From the NCBI RefSeq assembly GCF_010093595.1, contig NW_022985450.1, positions 231,083 through 295,082 on the forward strand: 64,000 nucleotides of DNA. Direction: 5' to 3'. The notes beneath the pieces are model-generated. The model was not told the DNA's origin and did not search any database. It was given only the letters and a program-made list of their open reading frames with translations. Source of the stretch: Mytilinidion resinicola (Eukaryota > Ascomycota > Dothideomycetes > Mytilinidiales > Mytilinidiaceae). The translations under genes and the position numbers were made by a program. Position 1 is the stretch's first letter. Each line of letters opens with the position of its first letter. Positions 52,597 to 63,440 of this stretch are shown piece after piece.

Positions 52597-54327
52597 CTAT
52601 GAAGACCTTGTACTGGTAATCTTCCTCAGCGGAGTGCCGTTCATCTCGAGCCCGTTTTCGAGGTCCCGCAAATTGGTGCGTTTGCCATCCATTCCCCGCC
52701 GCTTCCAAATCCCCCACGCCACGAACGAGCCAGCAGTCAGCGGCACCGTCACGGCGAAGTAGAGCCATATCCACTTCGAGGCACCGAAATCCTGTGCCGT
52801 TGGTGAGGTGAAGAAGGCCATGCTGAATATGCCCTACAATCAACATATCAGCACAATCCGCACTTCCAAAACCATAAAGCCACTAAACGCCATCAGGGTT
52901 GAGAGAAGGGGGTGACATACCGCAACGAACGTCCCCGGCAGGAAAAGCATAGCAAGCACCGACAGCGCTATCATCGATTTACTGTCTTCTTTGGTGAGCC
53001 GCGAGATCCGCAGATTGACTGCTGCGTTCTGGAGCTGGACCACGGCGTTCCGCTCGTTGATCTCGTTGTTTTTCTGTACGTCGGCGTGCCAGAGCATGTT
53101 CTCGTACAGCGAGGTGCGGGATTTGTAGTTGTCGGTCCAGCGCTTGCAGGTGTCTATGCCGCTTAGTAGTTGCGCGAAAGAGTCACTGACGCTGTAGGGT
53201 CGGTCCAGCGACCACGCGCTGCTGTCCTCTCCCATTTCAGATTTGGATTTGCGGTGGGCGTTGGATGCCTGGATCGCGGTGTTGTAGCGTTCGTGGGCGG
53301 TACGGAGGAATATGCCACAAGCTTCAAGGTCGGCGAGGTGCTCGAACATGCGGTGCGTTTTCGTGCAAAGCTTGTGCAGCGTGTTGGTTGCGCTGTCGGC
53401 GTCCGAGTCGAGGGACGGGGGAGCGCTGTGGTCGTCTTTGGGGTTTTGACTTTCCTGGAACTAATCTTAGTGCTCCCAGTTCCTTAAAGATATGCGAGAT
53501 ATATGTGAAACTTACATATGAGAGCAACTTTCCCCGATAATGATCGACTCGGTCTTCCCACGCTTTCAGACACTCGTCTAGAAGGAGTGCATCTAGTCCC
53601 AATGGTCGATCGAGCACGTGTGGAGAGTCCTGCGTCACGTAGTGTACGATACGTGTTTTAGCACTGTCGGGACAGTTGATGAGGATGTAGGTTGCGGTAT
53701 TTGCTGTAAAATCAACGACGAAGGCGGTTTGAGGGTGCGAGTGGAAGCCGCATTCGCTGCGGTAGAAGAGTTCTATGGGCATTAGCAGGGCTCGCTCAAT
53801 CATTCCTTAGAAGAGCGTGGAAAAAAGGGCATGGATACCGAATTTCTCTGGATGTCCATCAGGACTTTGACTGAGAAAGCATCCGTTGCCGTCCCATATC
53901 ATGTCCTTGAAGATTCTTTCGACGAAGGTGTTAGGGATGGCGTATGTTTTTACGATGCTTCGGAAACTGGATGCGGACATGTTGAGGCTTTTTGAATTGC
54001 TGTTACGATTTTGCATGCTCAGGAAACTGGAATAGGTGCTTAGTTAGAACGTTCTGATGTAAGGCAACTGTGCTGCGGTCGCTGAACATACAAGACTCTT
54101 GTTCTGAAGGTCTTCGCATTTTTCTCATTGGCACATTCTATGTTGTTACGAAGAACCTCATCCGTAACCTTTGTCATCCAAGGTGTTGTGCTATTCCCTG
54201 TGTCGAGAAGATCAAACGAAGACGACGGGCTGAAATGCTTATTAGAGTCGAGGACCGAGCGAAACTGCTTGGGATCCTCTATCTCTGGTCTGGCTAGAGA
54301 AGTACGGATGGAAAATGGTGCAGCCAT
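52597..54327 (-). CDS. CorA-like membrane protein (fungal Mg2+-transporter-like family)
   Basis: Five exons give 485 aa; introns are 54027-54091, 53773-53838, 53461-53515 and 52834-52920. ATG 54327. The soluble N-terminal part (about residues 1-370) ends in long helices (NNEINERNAVVQLQNAAVNL, SRLTKEDSKSM). Two C-terminal membrane helices follow: IALSVLAMLFLPGTFVAGIFSM and WIWLYFAVTVPLTAGSFVAWG. The loop after helix 1 lacks the canonical GMN of bacterial CorA and reads GIFSMAFF, as is usual in the many fungal CorA-like paralogs, so ion transport is not assured. The last intron splits the first helix precisely before GIFSM. Confidence 0.85.
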
Positions 54328-55311
54328 GACGTCTATACTGCTACATTAGACTTTTGTGAGTGCCGATTCTACTGAAAGTGTGACAGATGCTCAGAGTAGG
54401 ACTTCGGAACGCAGGCTGAAGACCATGTGGGGCTCCCGCAGCTTTTGAATTAGATGTGGGCGAATACGAGGGATATAGGCAACTTGGACGCCTTATTTGC
54501 AGGGCGGAGTCGGGTTGGAAGGCTGCGAGGCTGCGAAAATTAGTGCATACATGGGTATTGAAGCTGTTATGTGACGAGGCTGCAAGGCTCGAGAAATGGA
54601 ACGGATGTTCTCCACAGTTCTCTTCTGAGACATTGCAGGGTGCTTTTGATCTTTTTTCGCCATTTGTGTTAGGGAAGACGTATCGGAAAGCGCTGATATT
54701 CAAGAACTATAATGCCTAGATGTTGAAGGTGGATGGAATGAAATCCGTGGTGAAAATCAGGGGGAAGCGGGGCCGAGAGTCCGGTTAGAGTTGCCCGTCC
54801 GAAATACCCAGGTATCTATCCGCCAGCCTTCAGTGCCTCCATAGCCTTTCCCTCAACATACTATCATGCCTCACCTTGTTCCCACCTGCCGCATTTCATA
54901 CAAGGCAGATTACATGCCTCACTGTCTGCATGGCTGTAGGCGGCAGCGGAATGGGGGCCGATCGCTATTACACAGCCTGCTCCTGGCGAGGTCGACCCGT
55001 GAGGTTGATCAATCAGCTGCCATGAACCCATCGGAGAAGGAGACCTCGCAACGACGCTTCAAAGTCCAAATCGACAACCCTTCGCGAAGAAAACATTGAC
55101 TCCCTCGACTGCCAATGGCATGAGCTACTACATTTGAGAGGACGCGTCAATACAACGTTAGTATATGTGGCACATCGAGGCATTTACTACAGCATTCTTC
55201 GACATGGCTTTAGGCAAGAAAGAGCAAGGTGCGCGACTGCCAGTGAGGTTTCATACATCTACATACTACGATGACTATGGGATCAGCTTCACCACTGTCT
55301 GCTTCCGTCTC
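54328..55311. other. Intergenic region with a dispersed repeat
   Basis: Upstream of the CorA-like gene. It carries a repeat at 54833-54925 that has a diverged partner at 63342-63440. A 77-codon plus frame (54866-55099) over the repeat is not convincing. Confidence 0.4.
54833..54925 (+). repeat. Dispersed repeat, left copy
   Basis: The segment around 54866-54910 (with ACCTGCCGCATTTCATACAA) aligns with 63375-63420 (ACCTCCCGCATCTCACACAA) at roughly 30 of 38 positions in the core. Most differences are C/T or G/A transitions. Confidence 0.5.
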
Positions 55312-56388
55312 TCAACCCTGCTGCCACAGACTCGTCGTATGCCCCTCAAAGCTGACAGCATCAATCTCCTTGATTTCCTCATTTGAAAGCCGCCACCCCA
55401 GCGCTTGGCAGTCATCGATCGCCTGCTCTTCCTTCCTGATGCCAACCACCGGAGTGATCCCCTTGCACAGATTGTAATTGAGCGCCACGGCAGTAATACT
55501 TACACCTCGCTTGTCCGCTATCCGTTTCAGGACCTCCAGCACGGGCTCAATATCCGCCATGTCGTACGACGAAAAACGATACGACTTGGGCGGTGGATTA
55601 TCCTTGGTGTATTTCCCAGTGAGTCTGCCTTGAGCGAGAGAACTGTATGACTGGAAAACGATGCCACGCTCTTTGCAAGCTTGCAGAAGCCCCGACGTTT
55701 CCGGCTGGCGACGCAAAACGGAGAATTCACACTGATTGATCGCAAGCGGAACCCCGTATTTCGCCAACTCTTCCTGCATCTTGATCATATCCTCGGTACT
55801 GTAGTTCGCCACACCAACACATTTTGTCAGCCCTTTATCCACGCATTCCGCCATTCCCTTCGCGATTCGCTCGAACGATTGGATGTGGATCGGCCCGTGA
55901 ACAAGGTAAATGTCCACGTAATCTAAACCGAGGTTCTTGAGGCTAGTTTTGAGCTTCAGGAGTGGTGCTTCCGTGGGGTGGAGGATGTCTGTCATTTGTG
56001 GCACGACGTAGAACTTGGTTTGGATAACGAAGTCGCTGCGCGGCATATTTGCTAACACGCGCCCGCAGATGACTTCGCTCTCTCCTGTGCCGTAGACTTG
56101 CGCGGTGTCGATGAAGTTCACGCCTTGGCTCACACAGTGCTTCCATGCTTCGTGGACGGCGGGCTCTTCCTCAGGCTTCCAGTGGAAGGTCGCCGTGTCG
56201 CCCCATGGCCAGGCGCCGATACACAGGGTCGAGGCTTGGACTTCGCCATTCTTTCCCTTGTAGGTAACGCGAGTGTCGCCAGTAGGTATCCAATCCTCCG
56301 GCATTACAGCCGCAAGGCCATCGAAGGATGAGGGAACATGGTTCGGCTTTGTTTGGTTGCCTGAGTGGATGCCGGAGACGGCGGACAT
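55312..56388 (-). CDS. Aldo/keto reductase
   Basis: 358 aa, single exon, ATG 56388. A (beta/alpha)8 NAD(P)H oxidoreductase with the full catalytic tetrad: D94 and Y99 (FIDTAQVYG), K125 (IQTKF) and H164 (YLVHGP). The cofactor end shows GIVFQSYSSLAQG and PVVGIRKEEQ. Length and spacing are normal. It reduces carbonyls; the substrate cannot be inferred. The gene has a good TATA box (56512-56519) about 125 bp before the start codon. It lies on the opposite strand to, and upstream of, the Zn2Cys6/MFS pair, a grouping common in accessory metabolism. Confidence 0.92.
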   Translation of the reverse strand: MSAVSGIHSGNQTKPNHVPSSFDGLAAVMPEDWIPTGDTRVTYKGKNGEVQASTLCIGAWPWGDTATFHWKPEEEPAVHEAWKHCVSQGVNFIDTAQVYGTGESEVICGRVLANMPRSDFVIQTKFYVVPQMTDILHPTEAPLLKLKTSLKNLGLDYVDIYLVHGPIHIQSFERIAKGMAECVDKGLTKCVGVANYSTEDMIKMQEELAKYGVPLAINQCEFSVLRRQPETSGLLQACKERGIVFQSYSSLAQGRLTGKYTKDNPPPKSYRFSSYDMADIEPVLEVLKRIADKRGVSITAVALNYNLCKGITPVVGIRKEEQAIDDCQALGWRLSNEEIKEIDAVSFEGHTTSLWQQG

Positions 56389-56511
56389 CCCGGCGGAGAG
56401 ACCGGCTTGAAGTACGTGCTTGCATGTTGCTGTAGGCTACTTGACAGATGAAATAGTCAAAAGATGCAATGGGAAGAGATGGGTCCGACAATGTGACGGT
56501 GCCCGTCGCTG

Positions 56512-56519
56512 TATTTATA
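56512..56519 (-). promoter_or_regulatory. TATA box of the aldo/keto reductase gene
   Basis: TATAAATA on the minus strand, inside a symmetric GTATAAATAC. Confidence 0.55.
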
Positions 56520-57038
56520 CAAAATCCTCGCCTTCGAATGGCCGGTCAAACTATGCTTCCCAAAGCGGTCTTTTTATGTGACGTCGTAATGATCGTTAGA
56601 TTTACTTCGCAGCCGACATGCTGTTCTCGATCTTGCATGGGTGACATGCAGATGTGCATGCAGAAATCGCATCGCTGGTTCCTGCAAGGGGGGCACGTGG
56701 GGGGATCGTGAACGGACTGGGGGATGGGTCAGAAAAGCTCGAGCCATCGGAGATCATATCAAAAGAGTCATAATGACGGACTGCCTCGTAAGGTATCTCA
56801 AGCTTCCTCGAAATCTGGGAGTAGTTCCAGCCAGCTTTTTTCGCAGAGCGTGAATCCGGGAGCGATCTGATAGAGAAGGCAACGCTGAGGTGTTCTGGGA
56901 ACTATAGGCCATCTACAGTCACCAGGAGTTCTTAAGATATACAGTTGGTGTAAGGATCGTTCTCTGAATTCCATGGCTCGAACCTTTTTGCCATTCAGTT
57001 CATGATTGCCCTTGTCCCGTAGATTGATCTAACGGTCC
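56520..57038. other. Intergenic stretch
   Basis: Upstream sequence of the reductase gene; no frame or motif I can support. Confidence 0.35.
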
Positions 57039-57291
57039 CGGGCTCTTCGATGCCGAATTAAAGGGCCGATTTAGGGCGCCGCGTAAACCATACTTAAACA
57101 AATACAACTCGCCTAGATCTGAAGTGAATTTCCCTTAAAAGAGACAGAAGTAAAGCCTCTTTATATACCTTTCGTCGTTGATTTTTGAAATAAGTTCTAA
57201 TGGACGTTTGGGTGAGCTGTATTAATTTTGGTGTGGTGTGCATAGTGCCCTAAATGAGCCTCTTGGACTAAATTCGGCACCGAAGAGCCCG
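57039..57291. mobile_element. MITE-like element with imperfect 45-50 bp terminal inverted repeats
   Basis: The left end CGGGCTCTTCGATGCCGAATT (57039-57059) is the inverted match of the right end (57271-57291), differing at one position. The similarity continues inward through ATTTAGGGC (57068-57076 and its partner about 57247-57255). The AT-rich interior has no frame. The exact target-site duplication is not clear. Confidence 0.75.
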
Positions 57292-58044
57292 CGCCAACGT
57301 CGTGTTTGCGTATTGTTGATGCTGAAAAGGTGATATCACTGATAGCGGCAGTTCAGACGATCAACCTCGGAAGCCTCGGAGCAGGGCCATTGTGAGCATG
57401 GTGACGACATCTCAGAAAGGTAAGAAACACAAGTCGTCAGACACAAGAGTCTAAAACGTTGATTCTGGTGGAGCTTGGCACTTGGACTTCCTGGGGCTGG
57501 CATGGTAGTCACCAAACCATTTGAAGGATGCTACAAGGAATTGTGGTTCAAAATTATCGGAAGAATATTTGCAGAATTCCAAGGGAGGCGTCTTCGATAG
57601 GCCTTAAAGAAGTTACTAAGCCACGCCATATATATATACAAGGGTATATGGCGCAACAAGATTCACCTGTTTGATAATAAATTATATCATTGCAATTAGG
57701 TACAAGGGTATAGCTAGCTAAGACTTTAAGAGCGTAGGGTTACGCCGAGTCGGGCACGTGACCAGGATCTCCCTTACCCGATTCGGCCCCGCCTATCACA
57801 TTCTGACAAATCATCTCCTCGACAAGGCTTTGAGGACTGGTTTTGAGTGGCAGCACTAAACATCGCTCCACGCTTCTTGCTCGATCTTGGCGGCGTGACT
57901 GTGGCATTGAGGAAGATTTCCAGCTACATGCACGACTTCTAAAGGCCATCGCCGAGGTTGTTGAGACCCTCCTTGGATACGGACGTGTGTTGGCTCTGGA
58001 AGAGTTGGAACAGATTCAGATTTACTATGTCCTGACGGCCAAAC
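57292..58044. other. Promoter side of the second Zn2Cys6 gene
   Basis: AT-rich with a (TA)n run near 57629-57640 inside the partly repeated phrase ACAAGGGTATA (about 57639 and 57702). No gene. Confidence 0.4.
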
Positions 58045-60011
58045 ATGGATCAGCATTCATCGTCATCTCTTGGTACTCCAGCGCCGTATGGCCAAGCTTG
58101 CACAAGCTGCGCTCAGTCGAAATGCAAGTGTATCATTCGCCCAGTTGGTGGGGCTTGTGATAGGTGAGCAACTTTTGAATTTGTTGTCACGACTAATGTT
58201 CGTTAGGTGCCATCGATTAAACAAGCAATGTCGTCCCATAGAGGCGATTCGACGTCGAAATCCCAAAAGACCTGCTGTGAACAAGACCGCACGATTAGAG
58301 CAAAAGCTAGATGGTCTTGTATCATTAATTAAGTCCGGAGCGTTAAGCAGCACCGTCGACATATCTCCCCAAGACATGAGGTCTCTGGGCAATACTACGC
58401 CTCGTGGCACTATCAACATGGATACAGTTACTCCTGATTACATTCAACCTCTTGGAGGCTCATTATTGGGCGTTACCGACGCTGGTACGTTGGAAAATTC
58501 GTCGACAACGCCCACCACGGATAGCATACGCGCGTCATACGAGCCCTCCCAAGTCGAGGCAGAGCAATATCTTGCAAGTTTTCGGACGTACAAATCAAGA
58601 GGCTTTCCCTTTGTCCACATTCCCTCCACTACTACTGCCAGTCATCTCAAGCAAGAACGTCCGTTTCTGTGGCTTTGTATCATGTCAATCGCCTCGAATT
58701 CAACTTTACAGCAACGGTTACTGGGCTCAAGAATACGACAGTTCATTGCACAGGAAATGGTCGTCCAGTTGAATAGGAACATGGATCTTCTCTTGGGTAT
58801 TTTGACTTTTATCGGTTGGTATGTCATCCTTTCTGGAGTCAACCTGATGCAATCAGTCTGATGCTCAATCTGATGTTCAATCCGATGCAATTAATCTGAT
58901 GCGCCAAGACGCTGACCATCCGTCTCAGGGCCACTATCCAAACCCACAACAAGCCCTTCCTTTCTGTCTTCACTCAGCTTGCCATTTCTTTGGTTTCTGA
59001 ACTTGGTCTTGCCAAACCCATTCCCAAGAATTCGCAGATGGGGCTATGCGGTATGCCCAAGCTTTCGAGGGCCACGACTCCTCGTACAATGGAGGAACGC
59101 AGAGCTGTGCTTGGTTGCTTCTTGAGTACATCAATGTACGTCTCCCAAAATCAAGTTTTGTGTTTCATGCTCATTTATGCTGTTTGCAAGATTATCTTCC
59201 TTTCTCCAGAAGACCGATGCACTCCGTTGGACGCCACACATGGAAGAGTGTCTTATAATCTTGGACGAAAAGAAAGAGTGTCCCAATGATGCAATTTTGG
59301 TACAACAAGTACGGTTGCAATTGATAGTTGAGAGACGCATGTCGCTTGAACGAAGTCTCTTGGATTTGCAAAACCTCAAGACGAGTATTGTCTCTCCAAC
59401 TCATATAAGTGGTACGTTGCCGTTCTCCAATTGATCTAGTACTAACTGATTTGGTAATAGACGTGGTGCTTTTGCATTTGTACGGCACTGAGTTGGACGT
59501 CATACTTTCAGAGTTTCTTCACACTGATGAATTGGCCCTAGAGCAGTGGAAATCCCTTGATGTGGCCCTTGAGTCGATCAAGTCCTGGTTCAATGTCTTT
59601 TTTACGATACAACCCCTCGCCTACCTTGGATTTTCTCACTTCATCTTTTTACAACTAACCCGCTGTATAACGATACTCTACCGGCTCAAGACTCTTGACG
59701 ATTCAACGTGGGAGGAGAATCATGTTTGGAAGACGGAGGAAGCACTACAAGTCTTGGACCGAGTTCTCAACAACATAGAGCAAGTGACGTTTCTTGGTGG
59801 ATTCGATAACACTGATTGTCCTGACGGAGACGTCTTTACTCGAGCAGCACATCTGTATCGATCTTTTCGACCTGCGTGGGAGACAAAGGGAAATTCGGTT
59901 CAGAGCAAGTCATCTCCGCAGTATATTGATGATCAGATTCTTCCAGATTCAATTGGGACGGATAGTTTTGACGTTGACTGGTTTACCGATTTATTTCTTT
60001 CATCCAATTAA
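58045..60011 (+). CDS. Zn2Cys6 transcription factor
   Basis: Five exons give 569 aa; introns are 58164-58206, 58819-58928, 59136-59190 and 59412-59460. The zinc cluster is CTSCAQSKCKC, then IIRPVGGA, then CDRCHRLNKQC; the first intron interrupts the second half. A coiled-coil type linker follows (KTARLEQKLDGLVSLIKSG), then a disordered stretch. The middle homology region contains YLASFRTYKSRGFPFVHIP, FLWLCIMSIAS, LLLGILTFIGWATIQTHNKPF and DALRWTPHMEECL. This is the layout of regulators often found in secondary-metabolite clusters. The MFS exporter gene follows on the same strand 750 bp downstream and is its most likely target, by position. Confidence 0.9.
58842..58910. repeat. Degenerate 12-14 bp tandem repeat inside an intron
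   Basis: Four to five units of TCTGATGCTCAA type (TGATGCAATCAGTC, TGATGCTCAATC, TGATGTTCAATC, CGATGCAATTAATC) fill most of the second intron of the Zn2Cys6 gene. They explain its length of 110 bp against 43-55 bp for the others. Confidence 0.8.
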
Positions 60012-60761
60012 TAACGCTGAATCCATCAATATTAGTTTGCTGCCTGTGTTTATATTGGTGCCTGTATTCATATCGGTGCTTATCCTTGTATCTGGTGAAG
60101 GGCCGATCAATATTCGACCACAGTTGTATAGAGTCGACGGCAGTTATTCAGAGATTCGGCGACAATCATCCAGACGTTCAAGTTCAGCCACAGTCGTCCA
60201 GAGATTCAGTGAGCATAGTCCATAGATCAAAGATTGTTTATTGATTTAGCAAAGGTTGTCTAATGATTCGGGCACAGTCTCTAGTCAGTTATCAAATCAC
60301 AGAACGAAAATCTACTTACGTTCTGCTTGAGTGGATCTGATTCTCGACTACGACCCGCGAACGCGCGTTGGTATCGACCTGAATGCCGAGCAGTTCATGC
60401 GACGACGATCCATGAAAAGACGCGTTGTCCACGAGCAACACCGGCTTTGCGGTCGCAATTAATCAGCGCACCAATCGTTACCTGCATGATTGGCATGTCC
60501 CATCAATTTGTATTGGTAATTCATTACTCGCCTGGGACAATGAGACCATTTTCTGCGACCAGATTTCGGATTTAAGAACTAGACCGGGTTTGGGCTTTCG
60601 ATTTTCATGAATCCCGATGCTAGCTCCATTTTCCTATTCACATTAACCCCGAAGAATGTCAACTCGCGCGGTTTTTTATAACTGGCCATTTTCTAGACCG
60701 ACGGGGACTTTCTTCGCACCGTGTCCATCAACTCATGTTCATGACTGTTTAGTTGTGAAAA
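60012..60761. other. Intergenic region between regulator and exporter
   Basis: 3' flank of the regulator and promoter of the MFS gene. No convincing frame; GTTTTTTATAAC near 60670 is a possible TATA element. Confidence 0.35.
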
Positions 60762-62929
60762 ATGCCATCGCATGAACTTCCTCCTGCTCTGCCTGCTCCC
60801 CAGCAGCAGCCCTCTGTTTCGCTCGACCATCCAGAAAAGACCAGCGACAATAACCACCGGTCACCCACCACATCTTCCGTTCAACATGAACCTAATGGTG
60901 AACTTGTTGATGGTAAACCAGGCGCCGCAGAAACAGGAACAGCAGCAGTCTCCAGCGTGCCCCTCTCCGAAAATCAAAGCCCAGAGCCCGAGTGGGCTCA
61001 CGGCTTCCAGCTTTTCACCATCTTGGCCGCCGTGTCTTTCGTTTGCTTTCTCATCCTTCTCGATGGGACCATTGTCGTCGCAGCTGTTCCTCGCATCACC
61101 GATTATTTCAATTCCCTGGATGACATTGGATGGTACGGAGCTGCATATCAGCTAGGAAGGTACGTGAATTCGAGCTTTGAACGAAACGGGTACCATGAGT
61201 GAACGCGAAACTGACATGCTTGCAGCGCAGTCTTTCAACCGCTTACTGGAAAGATTTATATGAAGTTCAAACCTAAAGTAAGTCGGGTTTCAGATCCCCA
61301 GTCTGCTCCCCTTTCTTGATTCTCAGCTCACTGATTATCGTATTTAGTGGACATTTCTGAGCTTCTTCGTCCTCTTTGAAATCGGTTCCTTAATTTGTGG
61401 GGTTGCGAACTCATCGGGTATGTTGATCGGAGGACGAGTAATTGCAGGCTTGGGAACTTCGGGCGTGTTGAATGGTAGCATGCTTATCGTCGCGGAATGC
61501 GCCCCTATGCAGAGAAGACCAAGTATGACCCAATGCTTCCTGAATACGTGCGGTTGGATAGCTGACATTAGTTATAGCTCTAATCGGAATTGTTATGGGT
61601 AGTAAGTCCATCTCTATCTTAGCTGATTGTCATATGCTTATTATTACTTCAGCTGCGCAGCTTGGCCTAGCTAGCGGTCCGTTATTTGGAGGATTACTGA
61701 CAGAGTACGCAACTTGGAGATGGTGTAGGTCACCCAACTCGCTTTCCTACTCTTGGGCTTGGAGTAAGCTAAATGTGCTAGGCTTTTACCTTAATCTTCC
61801 CGTCGGTGGCCTTGTTGCCGTGATGGTGGTTTTTGTCCGCATCCCCCAACAACACCCCAGGCCTCCTCCCATGTCCGTCGTTCGCTCACTACCTTCAAAC
61901 CTCGATCTTCTGGGCTTTGCCATCTTCGCTCCTGCTCTCATCATGCTGCTACTTGCTTTACAATGGGGTGGCACTACATTCGCTTGGAACAGTTCTCAGA
62001 TCATTGGCCTCTTTTGCGGCGCTGGTGCCACGTTCATCGTTTTTCTACTCTGGGATTACCATAAAGGCGACGCAGCCATGCTTCCATTATCCATAATCTG
62101 CATGAGAACTGTCTGGACGAGTTGCATCGTATATGGATTATTCGGAAGCAACTTATACACCGCTTCCTACTGGGTGCCAGTATACTTCCAGGGAGTCAAG
62201 GGCGCATCTCCAGCAATGAGTGGTGTATATATTCTGCCTATGATCATAGCTCACATCTTCGCAGCTCTATCCTCAGGTCCCATTGGTAAGGGAGTTGTTT
62301 CCCATGGCAAGCACTACTAATGCTTTAACAGTCAACAAGGTGGGCTACTACATACCGGTAGCTCTTTTTGCGGCGGTCTTGTTATCGAGTGGTAGTGGCC
62401 TTATTGCTACCTTCTCTCCTAGCACCCCGACGGGCAAGTGGATTGGATACCAGATCCTCTACGGGGCTGGTCGTGGTCTCGGATTGCAAATGGTATGCTT
62501 GATATTCCCCATCACGGATTCTAGTGCCCACCTACTGACATTACTTTTCCTCGGCAGCCACTCATCGCGGTTCAAAATACAGTGCCACCCCCAGACCTCC
62601 CCATCGCCATGGCGCTCATCATGTTCAGCCAATCATTTGGATCAGCCGTATTCCTCAGTCTCGCAGAAACTATATTCAGCGCTAGTTTTGGAGATCTCAT
62701 CTCCAAATACGCACCTTTTGTCAATGGTCAAAGTGTCATTGATGCTGGGGCTACTGGATTTCGAAAGATTGTCTCGGGACCAGATCTTGCGGGTGTATTG
62801 ACTGCTTATGCTAAGAGTATTGATCGCGTTTTCTATTTGGCAGCAGGATTGGGAGTTGGCTGCTTCGTTTTCGCATGGGGAATGGGATGGAAGGATTTGA
62901 GAAAGAAGAAGGAAGTATCAAAAGCTTAG
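60762..62929 (+). CDS. MFS drug:H+ antiporter, 14-helix (DHA2) type
   Basis: Eight exons give 585 aa; introns are 61160-61225, 61278-61347, 61523-61577, 61602-61652, 61725-61781, 62286-62331 and 62493-62557. A polar N-terminus of about 80 residues precedes the helices. Family marks: [17 protein letters not shown] in helix 1 (motif D1-like), [21 protein letters not shown], and motif C in helix 5, [22 protein letters not shown], the antiporter signature. NLPVGG and the GRGLG motif follow, with a last helix [20 protein letters not shown]. Exon 4 has only 24 bp. Similar proteins export toxins, drugs or cluster metabolites across the plasma membrane. No disruption seen. Confidence 0.92.
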
Positions 62930-63095
62930 AATTTGGATTTGTTCTAGGGTGATAAATGCCATAGAGACTCAGATAGCCTAGATGTATATCCTGCCGTAGT
63001 GATGGTATTAGGGTGAAAGTTGAGATGGAGAGAAAGGGGAGATGGAGCCGTTAGAATAGTTTAATCCGGCTACACTTGCCTGTCTAAAATATATA
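62930..63095. other. 3' flank of the MFS gene
   Basis: No feature beyond presumed 3' untranslated sequence. Confidence 0.4.
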
Positions 63096-63321
63096 TAGTG
63101 CTAGGTCATAAGTTTGGGTACTTCGGACATCTGCTCCGGGTATCCGTATATCCTCTTAGAGTTCTATGTATAACGTAAATGTTGATGCGTTGGGAATAGA
63201 GCTACCGTTTGACCAACTGAAGACATGCTAGTTGGGGTACTCCTTACAGTAGTAAGGAGTGAGCAAAAGTGAAGCCTGACCAGCGAGATATCCGCGTGCT
63301 TAAACTTATGACCTAGCACTG
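63096..63321. mobile_element. MITE with Tc1/mariner-like ends
   Basis: 226 bp. The left end (63096 on, AGTGCTAGGTCATAAGTTT) and the right end (to 63321) are inverted copies. They are identical over AGTGCTAGGTCATAAGTTT, and similarity continues to about 38 bp. Both ends are flanked by TA (63094-63095 and 63322-63323), the target duplication of Tc1/mariner elements. The interior has no frame, so it would depend on a transposase elsewhere. Confidence 0.8.
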
Positions 63322-63341
63322 TATTACATCTCTGAACCTCT

Positions 63342-63440
63342 GCCGCTTTTCCTCAGCGTTACTATTTACACCCTACCATGTTTCTACCTCCCGCATCTCA
63401 CACAAAGCAGAACTGTACGGCTGGCTGTCTGAAGGAGTGC
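63342..63440 (+). repeat. Dispersed repeat, right copy
   Basis: Diverged partner of 54833-54925 in the same orientation; see that entry. Confidence 0.5.
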
